This document shows, piece by piece, positions 10,032 through 24,826 of a DNA stretch of 64,000 nt. The stretch is from assembly GCA_036971475.1 (NCBI GenBank), contig JBAIZL010000001.1, positions 154,574,044 through 154,638,043 on the forward strand. Reading direction: 5' to 3'. The notes beneath the pieces are model-generated. The model did not search any database, was not told the origin of the DNA, and saw only the letters and a list, made by a program, of their open reading frames with translations. Every line of letters starts with the position of its first letter. The stretch's first letter is position 1. Source of the stretch: Prosapia bicincta. Lineage: Eukaryota; Arthropoda; Insecta; Hemiptera; Cercopidae. The translations under genes were made by a program, and so were the position numbers.

Positions 10032-12751
10032 ACGATAACTTCCAAAATACTTATATTAGACCAATTCTACAAACACCATGCAAATCTACGATCGATTCTG
10101 CGTCATCTAAGCCCTTGAAATGAGAAATCCTTTTTTTGTAGAAATCGTAAAATAGATGAACTATAGTTCATGCATTTTTTTAGAGCAAAAATATGATAAT
10201 TACGATAACTTTCAAAATACTTATATTAGACCAATTCTACAAACACTATGCAAATCTACGATCGATTCTGCGTCATCTAAGCCCTTGAAATGAGAAATCC
10301 ATTTTTTGTAGAAATCGTAAAATAGATGAACTATAGTTCATGCATTTTTTTAGAGCAAAAATATGTTAATTACGATATTTTTCAAAATACTTATATTAGA
10401 CCAATTCTACAAACACCATGCAAATCTACGATCGATTCTGCGTCATCTAAGCCCTTGAAATGAGAAATCCATTTTTTGTAGAAATGGTAAAATAGATGAA
10501 CTATAGTTCATGCATTTTTTTAGAGCAAAAATATGATAATTACGATAACTTTCAAAATACTTATATTAGACCAATTCTACAAACACCATGCAAATCTACG
10601 ATCGATTCTGCGTCATCTAAGCCCTTGAAATGAGAAATCCATTTTTTGTAGAAATCGTAAAATAGATGAACTATAGTTCATGCATTTTTTTAGAGCAAAA
10701 ATATGATAATTACGATAACTCTTAGAATACTTAAATTAGACCAATCCTACAAACACCATGCAAATCTACGATCGATTCTGCGTCATCAAAGCCCTTGAAA
10801 TGAGAAATCCATTTTTTGTAGAAATCGTAAAATAGATGAACTATAGTTCATGCCTTTTTTAAGAGCAAAAATATGACAATTACGATAGCTCTTAGAATAC
10901 TTATATTAGACCAATTCTACAAACACCATGCAAATCTACGATCGATTCTGCGTCATCTAAGCCCTTGAAATGAGAAATCCATTTTTTCTAGAAATCGTAA
11001 AATAGATGAACTATAGTTCATGCATTTTTTTAGAGCAAAAATATGATAATTACGATAACTTTCAAAATACTTATATTAGACCAATTCTACAAACACCATG
11101 CAAATCTACGATCGATTCTGCGTCATCTAAGCCCTTGAAATGAGAAATCCTTTTTTTGTAGAAATCGTAAAATAGATGAACTATAGTTCATGCATTTTTT
11201 TAGAGCAAAAATATGATAATTACGATAACTTTCAAAATACTTATATTAGACCAATTCTACAAACACCATGCAAATCTACGATCGATTCTGCGTCATCTAA
11301 GCCCTTGAAATGAGAAATCCATTTTTTGTAGAAATCGTAAAATAGATGAACTATAGTTCATGCATTTTTTTAGAGCAAAAATATGATAATTACGATAACT
11401 TTCAAAATACTTATATTAGACCAATTCTACAAACACCATGCAAATCTACGATCGATTCTGCGTCATCTAAGCCCTTGAAATGAGAAATCCATTTTTTGTA
11501 GAAATCGTAAAATAGATGAACTATAATTCATGCATTTTTTTAGAGCAAAAATATGATAATTACGATAACTTTCAAAATACTTATATTAGACCAATTCTAC
11601 AAACACCATGCAAATCTACGATCGATTCTGCGTCATCTAAGCCCTTGAAATGAGAAATCCATTTTTTGTAGAAATCGTAAAATAGATGAACTATAGTTCA
11701 TGCATTTTTTTAGAGCAAAAATATGATAATTACGATAACTCTTAGAATACTTAAATTAGACCAATCCTACAAACACCATGCAAATCTACGATCGATTCTG
11801 CGTCATCAAAGCCCTTGAAATGAGAAATCCATTTTTTGTAGAAATCGTAAAATAGATGAACTATAGTTCATGCCTTTTTTAAGAGCAAAAATATGACAAT
11901 TACGATAGCTCTTAGAATACTTATATTAGACCAATTCTACAAACACCATGCAAATCTACGATCGATTCTGCGTCATCTAAGCCCTTGAAATGAGAAATCC
12001 ATTTTTTCTAGAAATCGTAAAATAGATGAACTATAGTTCATGCATTTTTTTAGAGCAAAAATATGATAATTACGATAACTTTCAAAATACTTATATTAGA
12101 CCAATTCTACAAACACCATGCAAATCTACGATCGATTCTGCGTCATCTAAGCCCTTGAAATGAGAAATCCTTTTTTTGTAGAAATCGTAAATTAGATGAA
12201 CTATAGTTCATGCATTTTTTTAGAGCAAAAATATGATAATTACGATAACTTTCAAAATACTTATATTAGACCAATTCTACAAACACCATGCAAATCTACG
12301 ATCGATTCTGCGTCATCTAAGCCCTTGAAATGAGAAATCCATTTTTTGTAGAAATCGTAAAATAGATGAACTATAGTTCATGCATTTTTTTAGAGCAAAA
12401 ATATGATAATTACGATAACTTTCAAAATACTTATATTAGACCAATTCTACAAACACCATGCAAATCTACGATCGATTCTGCGTCATCTAAGCCCTTGAAA
12501 TGAGAAATCCTATTTTTGTAGAAATCGTAAAATAGATGAACTATAGTTCATGCATTTTTTTAGAGCAAAAATATGATAATTACGATAACTTTCAAAATAC
12601 TTATATTAGACCAATTCTACAAACACCATGCAAATCTACGATCGATTCTGCGTCATCTAAGCCCTTGAAATGAGAAATCCATTTTTTGTAGAAATCGTAA
12701 AATAGATGAACTATAGTTCATGCTTTTTTTTAGAGCAAAAATATGATAATT
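9692..12751 (+). repeat. 6-monomer higher-order repeat I, 1020 bp x 3
   Basis: Copies start at 9692, 10712 and 11732. Shared order: type B with cgtcatcaaa (9761, 10781, 11801) and catgcc plus gacaatt; gatagctc with ttttttctag; type A with cctttttttgtag (10129, 11149, 12169); then three type A monomers. The second and third copies share ttttttaagagc (about 10857 and 11877), absent from the first, so they are the closest pair. The first copy overlaps the end of the 5-mer block. Confidence 0.92.
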
Positions 12752-14621
12752 ACGATAACTCTTAGAATACTTAAATTAGACCAATCCTACAAACACCATG
12801 CAAATCTACGATCGATTCTGCGTCATCTAAGCCCTTGATATGAGAAATCCATTTTTTGTAGAAATCGTAAAATAGATGAACTATAGTTCATGCATTTTTT
12901 TAGAGCAAAAATATGATAATTACGATAACTTTCAAAATACTTATATTAGACCAATTCTACAAACACCATACATATCTACGATCGGTTCTGCGTCATCTAA
13001 GCCCTTGAAATGAGAAATCCATTTTTTGTAGAAATCGTAAAATAGATGAACTATAGTTCATGCATTTTTTTAGAGCAAAAATATGTTAATTACGATAACT
13101 TTCAAAATACTTATATTAGACCAATTCTACAAACACCATGCAAATCTACGATCGATTCTGCGTCATCTAAGCCCTTGAAATGAGAAATCCATTTTTTGTA
13201 GAAATCGTAAAATAGATGAACTATAGTTCATGCATTTTTTTAGAGCAAAAATATGATAATTACGATAACTCTTAGAATACTTAAATTAGACCAATCCTAC
13301 AAACACCATGCAAATCTACGATCGATTCTGCGTCATCTAAGCCCTTGAAATGAGAAATCCATTTTTTGTAGAATTCGTAAAATAGATGAACTATAGTTCA
13401 TGCATTTTTTTAGAGCAAAAATATGATAATTACGATAACTTTCAAAATACTTATATTAGACCAATTCTACAAACACCATGCAAATCTACGATCGATTCTG
13501 CGTCATCTAAGCCCTTGAAATGAGAAATCCATTTTTTATAGAAATCGTAAAATAGATGAACTATAGTTCATGCATTTTTTTAGAGCAAAAATATGATAAT
13601 TACGATAACTTTCAAAATACTTATATTAGACCAATTCTACAAACACCATGCAAATCTACGATCGATTCTGCGTCATCTAAGCCCTTGAAATGAGAAATCC
13701 ATTTTTTGTAGAAATCGTAAAATAGATGAACTATAGTTCATGCTTTTTTTTATAGCAAAAATATGATAATTACGATAACTCTTAGAATACTTAAATTAGA
13801 CCAATCCTACAAACACCATGCAAATCTACGATCGATTCTGCGTCATCTAAGCCCTTGATATGAGAAATCCATTTTTTGTAGAAATCGTAAAATAGATGAA
13901 CTATAGTTCATGCATTTTTTTAGAGCAAAAATATGATAATTACGATAACTTTCAAAATACTTATATTAGACCAATTCTACAAACACCATACATATCTACG
14001 ATCGGTTCTGCGTCATCTAAGCCCTTGAAATGAGAAATCCATTTTTTGTAGAAATCGTAAAATAGATGAACTATAGTTCATGCATTTTTTTAGAGCAAAA
14101 ATATGTTAATTACGATAACTTTCAAAATACTTATATTAGACCAATTCTACAAACACCATGCAAATCTACGATCGATTCTGCGTCATCTAAGCCCTTGAAA
14201 TGAGAAATCCATTTTTTGTAGAAATCGTAAAATAGATGAACTATAGTTCATGCATTTTTTTAGAGCAAAAATATGATAATTACGATAACTCTTAGAATAC
14301 TTAAATTAGACCAATCCTACAAACACCATGCAAATCTACGATCGATTCTGCGTCATCTAAGCCCTTGAAATGAGAAATCCATTTTTTGTAGAATTCGTAA
14401 AATAGATGAACTATAGTTCATGCATTTTTTTAGAGCAAAAATATGATAATTACGATAACTTTCAAAATACTTATATTAGACCAATTCTACAAACACCATG
14501 CAAATCTACGATCGATTCTGCGTCATCTAAGCCCTTGAAATGAGAAATCCATTTTTTGTAGAAATCGTAAAATAGATGAACTATAGTTCATGCATTTTTT
14601 TAGAGCAAAAATATGATATTT
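12582..14621 (+). repeat. 6-monomer higher-order repeat II, 1020 bp x 2
   Basis: Copies are 12582-13601 and 13602-14621. Shared markers are gcttttttttag/tag (12722 and 13742), type B with cttgatatgag (12834 and 13854), catacatatctacgatcgg (about 12967 and 13987), atatgttaatt (about 13081 and 14101) and type B with gaattcg (about 13371 and 14391). The period equals that of the preceding 6-mer but the monomer order differs, so this is a separate amplification. The overlap at 12582-12751 is a monomer shared by both. Confidence 0.92.
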
Positions 14622-16321
14622 ACGATAACATTCAAAATACTTATATTAGACCAATTCTACAAACACCATACAAATCTACGATCGATTCTGCGTCATCTAA
14701 GCCCTTGAAATGAGAAATCCATTTTTTGTAAAAATCGTAAAATAGATGAACTATAGTTCATGCATTTTTTTAGAGCAAAAATATGATAATTACGATAACT
14801 TTCAAAATACTTATATTAGACCAATTCTACAAACACCATGCAAATCTACGATCGATTCTGCGTCATCTAAGCCCTTGAAATGAGAAATCCATTTTTTGTA
14901 GAAATCGTAAAATAGATGAACTATAGTTCAGGCATTTTTTTAGAGCAAAAATATGATAATTACGATAACTTTAAAAATTCTTATATTAGACCAATTCTAC
15001 AAACACCATGCAAATCTACGATCGATTCTGCGTCATCTAAGCCCTTGAAATGAGAAATCCATTTTTTGTAGAAATCGTAAAATAGATGAACTCTGGTTCA
15101 TGCATTTTTTTAGAGCAAAAATATGATAATTACGATAACTCTTAGAATACTTAAATTAGACCAATTCTACAAACACCATGCAAATCTACGATCGATTCTG
15201 CGTCATCTAAGCCCTTGAAATGAGAAATCCATTTTTTGTAGAAATCGTAAAATAGATGAACTATAGTTCATGCATTTTTTTAGAGCAAAAATATGATAAT
15301 TACGATAGCTCTTAGAATACTTATATTAGACCAATTCTACAAACACCATGCAAATCTACGATCGATTCTGCGTCATCTAAGCCCTTGAAATGAGAAATCC
15401 ATTTTTTCTAGAAATCGTAAAATAGATGAACTATAGTTCATGCATTTTTTTAGAGCAAAAATATGATAATTACGATAACTCTTAGAATACTTAAATTAGA
15501 CCAATCCTACAAACACCATGCAAATCTACGATCGATTCTGCGTCATCTAAGCCCTTGAAATGAGAAATCCATTTTTTGTAGAAATCGTAAAATAGATGAA
15601 CTATAGTTCATGCATTTTTTTAGAGCAAAAATATGATAATTACGATAACTTTCAAAATACTTATATTAGACCAATTCTACAAACACCATGCAAATCTACG
15701 ATCGATTCTGCGTCATCTAAGCCCTTGAAATGAGAAATCCATTTTTTGTAGAAATCGTAAAATAGATGAACTATAGTTCATGCATTTTTTTAGAGCAAAA
15801 ATATGATAATTACGATAACTTTTAGAATACTTATATTAGACCAATTCTACAAACACCATGCAAATCTACGATCGATTCTGCGTCATCTAAGCCCTTGAAA
15901 TGAGAAATCCATTTTTTGTAGAAATCGTAAAATAGATGAACTATAGTTCATGCAATTTTTTAGAGCAAAAATATGATAATTACGATAACTTTCAAAATAC
16001 TTATATTAGACCAATTCAACAAACACCATGCAAATCTACGATCGATTCTGCGTCATCTAAGCCCTTGAAATGAGAAATCCATTTTTTGTAGAAATCGTAA
16101 AATAGATGAACTATAGTTCATGCATTTTTTTAGAGCAAAAATATGATAATTACGATAACTTTCAAAATACTTATATTAGACCAATTCTACAAACACCATG
16201 CAAATCTACGATCGATTCTGCGTCATCTAAGCCCTTGAAATGAGAAATCCATTTTTTGTAGAAATCGTAAAATAGATGAACTATAGTTCATGCATTTTTT
16301 TAGAGCAAAAATATGATAATT
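14622..16321 (+). repeat. Mosaic of satellite monomers between HOR blocks
   Basis: Ten monomers. The first three (aacattc/catac/gtaaaaatcg, type A, taaaaattctt at 14971) copy the start of 2881-4079. The third then switches to actctggttc (15092), suggesting a junction inside that monomer. Later monomers mix gatagctc with ttttttctag (15407), type B, and aacttttagaatac (about 15815). I see no gene or other feature. Confidence 0.8.
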
Positions 16322-19300
16322 ACGATAACTTTCAAAATACTTATATTAGACCAATTCTACAAACACCATACATATCTACGATCGGTTCTGCGTCATCTAA
16401 GCCCTTGAAATGAGAAATCCATTTTTTGTAGAAATCGTAAAATAGATGAACTATAGTTCATGCATTTTTTTAGAGCAAAAATATGATAATTACGATAACT
16501 TTCATAATAATATATTAGACCAATTCTACAAACACCATGCAAATCTACGATCGATTCTGCGTCATGTAAGCCCTTGAAATGAGAAATCCATTTTTTGTAG
16601 AAATCGTAAAATAGATGAACTATAGTTCATGCATTTTTTTAGAGCAAAAATATGATAATTACGATAACTCTTAGAATACTTAAATTAGACCAATCCTACA
16701 ATAACCATGCAAATCTACGATCGATTCTGCGTCATCTAAGCCCTTGAAATGAGAAATCCATTTTTTGTAGAAATCGTAAAATAGATGAACTATAGTTCAT
16801 GCATTTTTTTACAGCAAAAATATGATAATTACGATAACTTTCAAAATACTTATATTAGACCAATTCTACAAACACCATGCAAATCTACGATCGATTCTGC
16901 GTCATCTAAGCCCTTGAAATGAGAAATCCATTTTTTGTAGAAATCGTAAAATAGATGAACTATAGTTCATGCATTTTTTTAGAGCAAAAATATGATAATT
17001 ACAATAACTCTTAGAATACTTAAATTAGACCAATTCTACAAACACCATGCAAATCTACGATCGATTCTGCGTCATCTAAGCCCTTGAAATGAGAAATCCA
17101 TTTTTTGTAGAAATCGTAAAATAGATGAACTATAGTTCTTGCATTTTTATAGAGCAAAAATATGATAATTACGATAACTCTTAGAATACTTAAATTAGAC
17201 CAATCCTACAAACACCATGCAAATCTACGATCGATTCTGCGTCATCTAAGCCCTTGAAATGAGAAATCCATTTTTTGTAGAAATCGTAAAATAGATGAAC
17301 TCTAGTTCATGCATTTTTTTAGAGCAAAAATATGATAATTACGATAACTCTTAGAATACTTAAATTAGACCAATCCTACAAACACCATGCAAATCTACGA
17401 TCGATTCTGCGTCATCTAAGCCCTTGAAATGAGAAATCCATTTTTTGTAGAAATCGTAAAATAGATGAACTCTGGTTCATGCATTTTTTTAGAGCAAAAA
17501 TATGATAATTACGATAACTCTTAGAATACTTAAATTAGACCAATTCTATAAACACCATGCAAATCTACGATCGATTCTGCGTCATCTAAGCCCTTGAAAT
17601 GAGAAATCCATTTTTTGTAGAAATCGTAAAATAGATGAACTATAGTTCATGCATTTTTTTAGAGCAAAAATATGATAATTACGATAGCTCTTAGAATACT
17701 TATATTAGACCAATTCTACAAACACCATGCAAATCTACGATCGATTCTGCGTCATCTAAGCCCTTGAAATGAGAAATCCATTTTTTCTAGAAATCGTAAA
17801 ATAGATGAACTATAGTTCATGCATTTTTTTAGAGCAAAAATATGATAATTACGATAACTTTCAAAATACTTATATTAAACCAATTCTACAAACACCATAC
17901 AAATCTACGATCGATTCCGCGTCATCTAAGCCCTTGAAATAAGAAATCCATTTTTTGTAGAAATCGTAAAATAAATGAACTATAGTTCATTAATTTTTTT
18001 AGAGCAAAAATATGATAATTTCGATAGCTCTTAGAATACTTATATTAGACCGATTCTACAAACACCATGCAAATCTACGATCGATTCTGCGTCATCTAAG
18101 CCCTTGAAATGAGAAATCCATTTTTTGTAGAAATCGTAAAATAGATGAACTATAGTTCATGCATTTTTTTAGAGCAAAAATATGATAATTACGATAACTT
18201 TTAGAATACTTATATTAGACCAATTCTACAAACACCATGCAAATCTACGATCGATTCTGCGTCATCTAAGCCCTTGAAATGAGAAATCCATTTTTTGTAG
18301 AAATCGTAAAATAGATGAACTATAGTTCATGCATTTTTTTAGAGCAAAAATATGATAATTACGATAACTTTCAAAATACTTATATTAGACCAATTCTACA
18401 AACACCATGCAAATCTACGATCGATTCTGCGTCATCTAAGCCCTTGAAATGAGAAATCCATTTTTTGTAGAAATCGTAAAATAGATGAATCGTATAGTTC
18501 ATGCATTTTTTTAGAGCAAAATAATGATAATTACGATAACTTTCAAAATACTTATATTAGACCAATTCTACAAACACCATGCAAATCTACGATCGATTCT
18601 GCGTCATCTAAGCCCTTGAAATGAGAAATCCATTTTTTGTAGAAATCGTAAAATAGATGAACTATAGTTCATGCATTTTTTTAGAGCAAAAATATGATAA
18701 TTACGATAACTTTCAAAATACTTATATTAGACCAATTCTACATACACCATACAAATCTACGATCGATTCTGCGTCATCTAAGCCCTTGAAATGAGAAATC
18801 CGTTTTTTGTAGAAATCGTAAAATAGATGAACTATAGTTCATGCATTTTTTTAGAGCAAAAATATGATAATTACGATAACTTTCAAAATACTTATATTAG
18901 ACCAATTCTACAAACACCATGCAAATCTACGATCGATTCTGCGTCATCTAAGCCCTTGAAATGAGAAATCCATTTTTTGTAGAAATCGTAAAATAGATGA
19001 ACTATAGTTCATGCATTTTTTTAGAGCAAAAATATGATAATTACGATAGCTCTTAGAATACTTAAATTAGACCAATCCTACAAACACCATGCAAATCTAC
19101 GATCGACTCTGCGTCATCTAAGCCCTTGAAATGAGAAATCCATTTTTTGTAGAAATCGTAAAATAGATGAACTATAGTTCATGCATTTTTTTAGAGCAAA
19201 AATATGATAACTACGATAACTTTCAAAATACTTATATTAGACCAATTCTACAAACACCATACATATCTACGATCGGTTCTGCGTCATCTAAGCCCTTGAA

Positions 19301-22300
19301 ATGAGAAATCCATTTTTTGTAGAAATCGTAAAATAGATGAACTATAGTTCATGCATTTTTTTAGAGCAAAAATATGATAATTACGATAACTTTCAAAATA
19401 CTTATATTAGACCAATTCTACAAACACCATGCAAATCTACGATCGATTCTGCGTCATCTAAGCCCTTGAAATGAGAAATCCATTTTTTGTAGAAATCGTA
19501 AAATAGATGAACTATAGTTCATGCATTTTTTTAGAGCAAAAATATGATAATTACGATAACTCTTAGAATACTTAAATTAGACCAATCCTACAAACACCAT
19601 GCAAATCTACGATCGATTCTGCGTCATCTAAGCCCTTGAAATGAGAAATCCATTTTTTGTAGAAATCGTAAAATAGATGAACTATAGTTCATGCATTTTT
19701 TTAGAGCAAAAATATGATAATTACGATAACTTTCAAAATACTTATATTAGACCAATTCTACAAAAACCATGCAAATCTACGATCGATTCTGCGTCATCTA
19801 AGCCCTTGAAATGAGAAATCCATTTTTTTAGAAATCGTAAAATAGATGAACTATAGTTCATGCATTTTTTTAGAGCAAAAATATGATAATTACAATAACT
19901 CTTAGAATACTTAAATTAGACCAATTCTACAAACACCATGCAAATCTACGATCGATTCTGCGTCATCTAAGCCCTTGAAATGAGAAATCCATTTTTTGTA
20001 GAAATCGTAAAATAGATGAACTATAGTTCATGCATTTTTATAGAGCAAAAATATGATAATTACGATAACTCTTAGAATACTTAAATTAGACCAATCCTAC
20101 AAACACCATGCAAATCTACGATCGATTCTGCGTCATCTAAGCCCTTGAAATGAGAAATCCATTTTTTGTAGAAATCGTAAAATAGATGAACTCTAGTTCA
20201 TGCATTTTTTTAGAGCAAAAATATGATAATTACGATAACTCTTAGAATACTTAAATTAGACCAATCCTACAAACACCATGCAAATCTACGATCGATTCTG
20301 CGTCATCTAAGCCCTTGAAATGAGAAATCCATTTTTTGTAGAAATCGTAAAATAGATGAACTCTGGTTCATGCATTTTTTTAGAGCAAAAGTATGATAAT
20401 TACGATAACTCTTAGAATACTTAAATTAAACCAATTCTACAAACACCATGCAAATCTACGATCGATTCTGCGTCATCTAAGCCCTTGAAATGAGAAATCC
20501 ATTTTTTGTAGAAATCGTAAAATAGATGAACTATAGTTCATGCATTTTTTTAGAGCAAAAATATGATAATTACGATAGCTCTTAGAATACTTATATTAGA
20601 CCAATTCTACAAACACCATGCAAATCTACGATCGATTCTGCGTCATCTAAGCCCTTGAAATGAGAAATCTATTTTTTTGTAGAAATCGTAAAATAGATGA
20701 ACTATAGTTCATGCATTTTTTTAGAGCAAAAATATGATAATTACGATAACTTTCAAAATACTTATATTAGACCAATTCTACAAACACCATGCAAATCTAC
20801 GATCGATTCTGCGTCATCTAATCCCTTGAAATGAGAAATCCATTTTTTGTAGAAATCGTAAAATAGATGAACTATAGTTCATGCATTTTTTTAGAGCAAA
20901 AATATGATAATTACGATAACTTTCAAAATACTTATATTAGACAAATTCTACAAACACCATGCAAATCTACGATCGATTCTGCGTCATCTAATCCCTTGAA
21001 ATGAGAAATCCATTTTTTGTAGAAATCGTAAAATAGATGAACTATAGTTCATGCATTTTTTTAGAGCAAAAATATGATAATTACGATAACTTTTAGAATA
21101 CTTATATTAGACCAATTCTACAAACACCATGCAAATCTACGATCGATTCTGCGTCATCTAAGCCCTTGAAATGAGAAATCCATTTTTTGTAGAAATCGTA
21201 AAATAGATGAACTATAGTTCATGCATTTTTTTAGAGCAAAAATATGATAATTACGATAACTTTCAAAATACTTATATTAGACCAATTCTACAAACACCAT
21301 GCAAATCTACGATCGATTCTGCGTCATCTAAGCCCTTGAAATGAGAAATCCATTTTTTGTAGAAATCGTAAAATAGATGAATCGTATAGTTCATGCATTT
21401 TTTTAGAGCAAAATAATGATAATTACGATAACTTTCAAAATACTTATATTAGACCAATTCTACAAACACCATGCAAATCTACGATCGATTCTGCGTCATC
21501 TAAGCCCTTGAAATGAGAAATCCATTTTTTGTAGAAATCGTAAAATAGATGAACTATAGTTCATGCATTTTTTTAGAGCAAAAATATGATAATTACGATA
21601 ACTTTCAAAATACTTATATTAGACCAATTCTACATACACCATACAAATCTACGATCGATTCTGCGTCATCTAAGCCCTTGAAATGAGAAATCCGTTTTTT
21701 GTAGAAATCGTAAAATAGATGAACTATAGTTCATGCATTTTTTTAGAGCAAAAATATGATAATTACGATAACTTTCAAAATACTTATATTAGACCAATTC
21801 TACAAACACCATGCAAATCTACGATCGATTCTGCGTCATCTAAGCCCTTGAAATGAGAAATCCATTTTTTGTAGAAATCGTAAAATAGATGAACTATAGT
21901 TCATGCATTTTTTTAGAGCAAAAATATGATAATTACGATAGCTCTTAGAATACTTAAATTAGACCAATCCTACAAACACCATGCAAATCTACGATCGACT
22001 CTGCGTCATCTAAGCCCTTGAAATGAGAAATCCATTTTTTGTAGAAATCGTAAAATAGATGAACTATAGTTCATGCATTTTTTTAGAGCAAAAATATGAT
22101 AACTACGATAACTTTCAAAATACTTATATTAGACCAATTCTACAAACACCATACATATCTACGATCGGTTCTGCGTCATCTAAGCCCTTGAAATGAGAAA
22201 TCCATTTTTTGTAGAAATCGTAAAATAGATGAACTATAGTTCATGCATTTTTTTAGAGCAAAAATATGATAATTACGATAACTTTCAAAATACTTATATT

Positions 22301-24826
22301 ATACCAATTCTACAAACACCATGCAAATCTACGATCGATTCTGCGTCATCTAAGCCCTTGAAATGAGAAATCCATTTTTTGTAGAAATCGTAAAATAGAT
22401 GAACTATAGTTCATGCATTTTTTTAGAGCAAAAATATGATAATTACGATAACTCTTAGAATACTTAAATTAGACCAATCCTACAAACACCATGCAAATCT
22501 ACGATCGATTCTGCGTCATCTAAGCCCTTGAAATGAGAAATCCATTTTTTGTAGAAATCGTAAAATAGATGAACTATAGTTCATGCATTTTTTTAGAGCA
22601 AAAATATGATAATTACGATAGCTTTCAAAATACTTATATTAGACCAATTCTACAAAAACCATGCAAATCTACGATCGATTCTGCGTCATCTAAGCCCTTG
22701 AAATGAGAAATCCATTTTTTTAGAAATCGTAAAATAGATGAACTATAGTTCATGCATTTTTTTAGAGCAAAAATATGATAATTACAATAACTCTTAGAAT
22801 ACTTAAATTAGACCAATTCTACAAACACCATGCAAATCTACGATCGATTCTGCGTCATCTAAGCCCTTGAAATGAGAAATCCATTTTTTGTAGAAATCGT
22901 AAAATAGATGAACTATAGTTCATGCATTTTTATAGAGCAAAAATATGATAATTACGATAACTCTTAGAATACTTAAATTAGACCAATCCTACAAACACCA
23001 TGCAAATCTACGATCGATTCTGCGTCATCTAAGCCCTTGAAATGAGAAATCCATTTTTTGTAGAAATCGTAAAATAGATGAACTCTAGTTCATGCATTTT
23101 TTTAGAGCAAAAATATGATAATTACGATAACTCTTAGAATACTTAAATTAGACCAATCCTACAAACACCATGCAAATCTACGATCGATTCTGCGTCATCT
23201 AAGCCCTTGAAATGAGATATCAATTTTTTGTAGAAATCGTAAAATAGATGAACTCTGGTTCATGCATTTTTTTAGAGCAAAAATATGATAATTACGATAA
23301 CTCTTAAAATACTTAAATTAAACCAATTCTACAAACACCATGCAAATCTACGATCGATTCTGCGTCATCTAAGCCCTTGAAATGAGAAATCCATTTTTTG
23401 TAGAAATCGTAAAATAGATGAACTATAGTTCATGCATTTTTTTAGAGCAAAAATATGATAATTACGATAGCTCTTAGAATACTTATATTAGACCAATTCT
23501 ACAAACACCATGCAAATATACCATCGATTCTGCGTCATCTAAGCCCTTGAAATGAGAAATCTATTTTTTTGTAGAAATCGTAAAATAGATGAACTATAGT
23601 TCATGCATTTTTTTAGAGCAAAAATATGATAATTACGATAACTTTCAAAATACTTATATTAGACCAATTCTACAAACACCATGCAAATCTACGATCGATT
23701 CTGCGTCATCTAAGCCCTTGAAATGAGAAATCCATTTTTTGTAGAAATCGTAAAATAGATGAACTATAGTTCATGCATTTTTTTAGAGCAAAAATATGAT
23801 AATTACGATAACTTTCAAAATACTTATATTAGACAAATTCTACAAACACCATGCAAATCTACGATCGATTCTGCGTCATCTAAGCCCTTGAAATGAGAAA
23901 TCCATTTTTTGTAGAAATCGTAAAATAGATGAACTATAGTTCATGCATTTTTTTAGAGCAAAAATATGATAATTACGATAACTTTCAAAATACTTATATT
24001 AGACCAATTCTACAAACACCATGCAAATCTACGATCGATTCTGCGTCATCTAAGCCCTTGAAATGAGAAATCCATTTTTTGTAGAAATCGTAAAATAGAT
24101 GAACTATAGTTCATGCATTTTTTTAGAGCAAAAATATGATAATTACGATAACTTTCAAAATACTTATATTAGACCAATTCTACAAACACCATGCAAATCT
24201 ACGATCGATTCTGCGTCATCTAAGCCCTTGAAATGAGAAATCCGTTTTTTGTAGAAATCGTAAAATAGATGAATCGTATAGTTCATGCATTTTTTTAGAG
24301 CAAAATAATGATAATTACGATAACTTTCAAAATACTTATATTAGACCAATTCTACAAACACCATGCAAATCTACGATCGATTCTGCGTCATCTAAGCCCT
24401 TGAAATGAGAAATCCATTTTTTGTAGAAATCGTAAAATAGATGAACTATAGTTCATGCATTTTTTTAGAGCAAAAATATGATAATTACGATAACTTTCAA
24501 AATACTTATATTAGACCAATTCTACATACACCATACAAATCTACGATCGATTCTGCGTCATCTAAGCCCTTGAAATGAGAAATCCGTTTTTTGTAGAAAT
24601 CGTAAAATAGATGAACTATAGTTCATGCATTTTTTTAGAGCAAAAATATGATAATTACGATAACTTTCAAAATACTTATATTAGACCAATTCTACAAACA
24701 CCATGCAAATCTACGATCGATTCTGCGTCATCTAAGCCCTTGAAATGTGAAATCCATTTTTTGTAGAAATCGTAAAATAGATGAACTATAGTTCATGCAT
24801 TTTTTTAGAGCAAAAATATGATAATT
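16322..24826 (+). repeat. 17-monomer higher-order repeat, about 2892 bp x 2.9
   Basis: Copies start at 16322, 19213 and 22105. Markers recurring at 2891-2892 bp are catacatatctacgatcgg (16371, 19262, 22154), acaataactc with catttttatagagc (17001, 19892, 22784), actctagttc then actctggttc in neighbouring monomers, and the atgaatcgtatag variant (18485, 21377, 24269). Copies 2 and 3 also share gatcgactctg (19101, 21993), a two-base shorter aaatccattttttta (about 19829, 22712), ctatttttttgtag, and catacaccatac with aaatccg. The first copy differs most. The third lacks one monomer at its right end. Confidence 0.93.
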
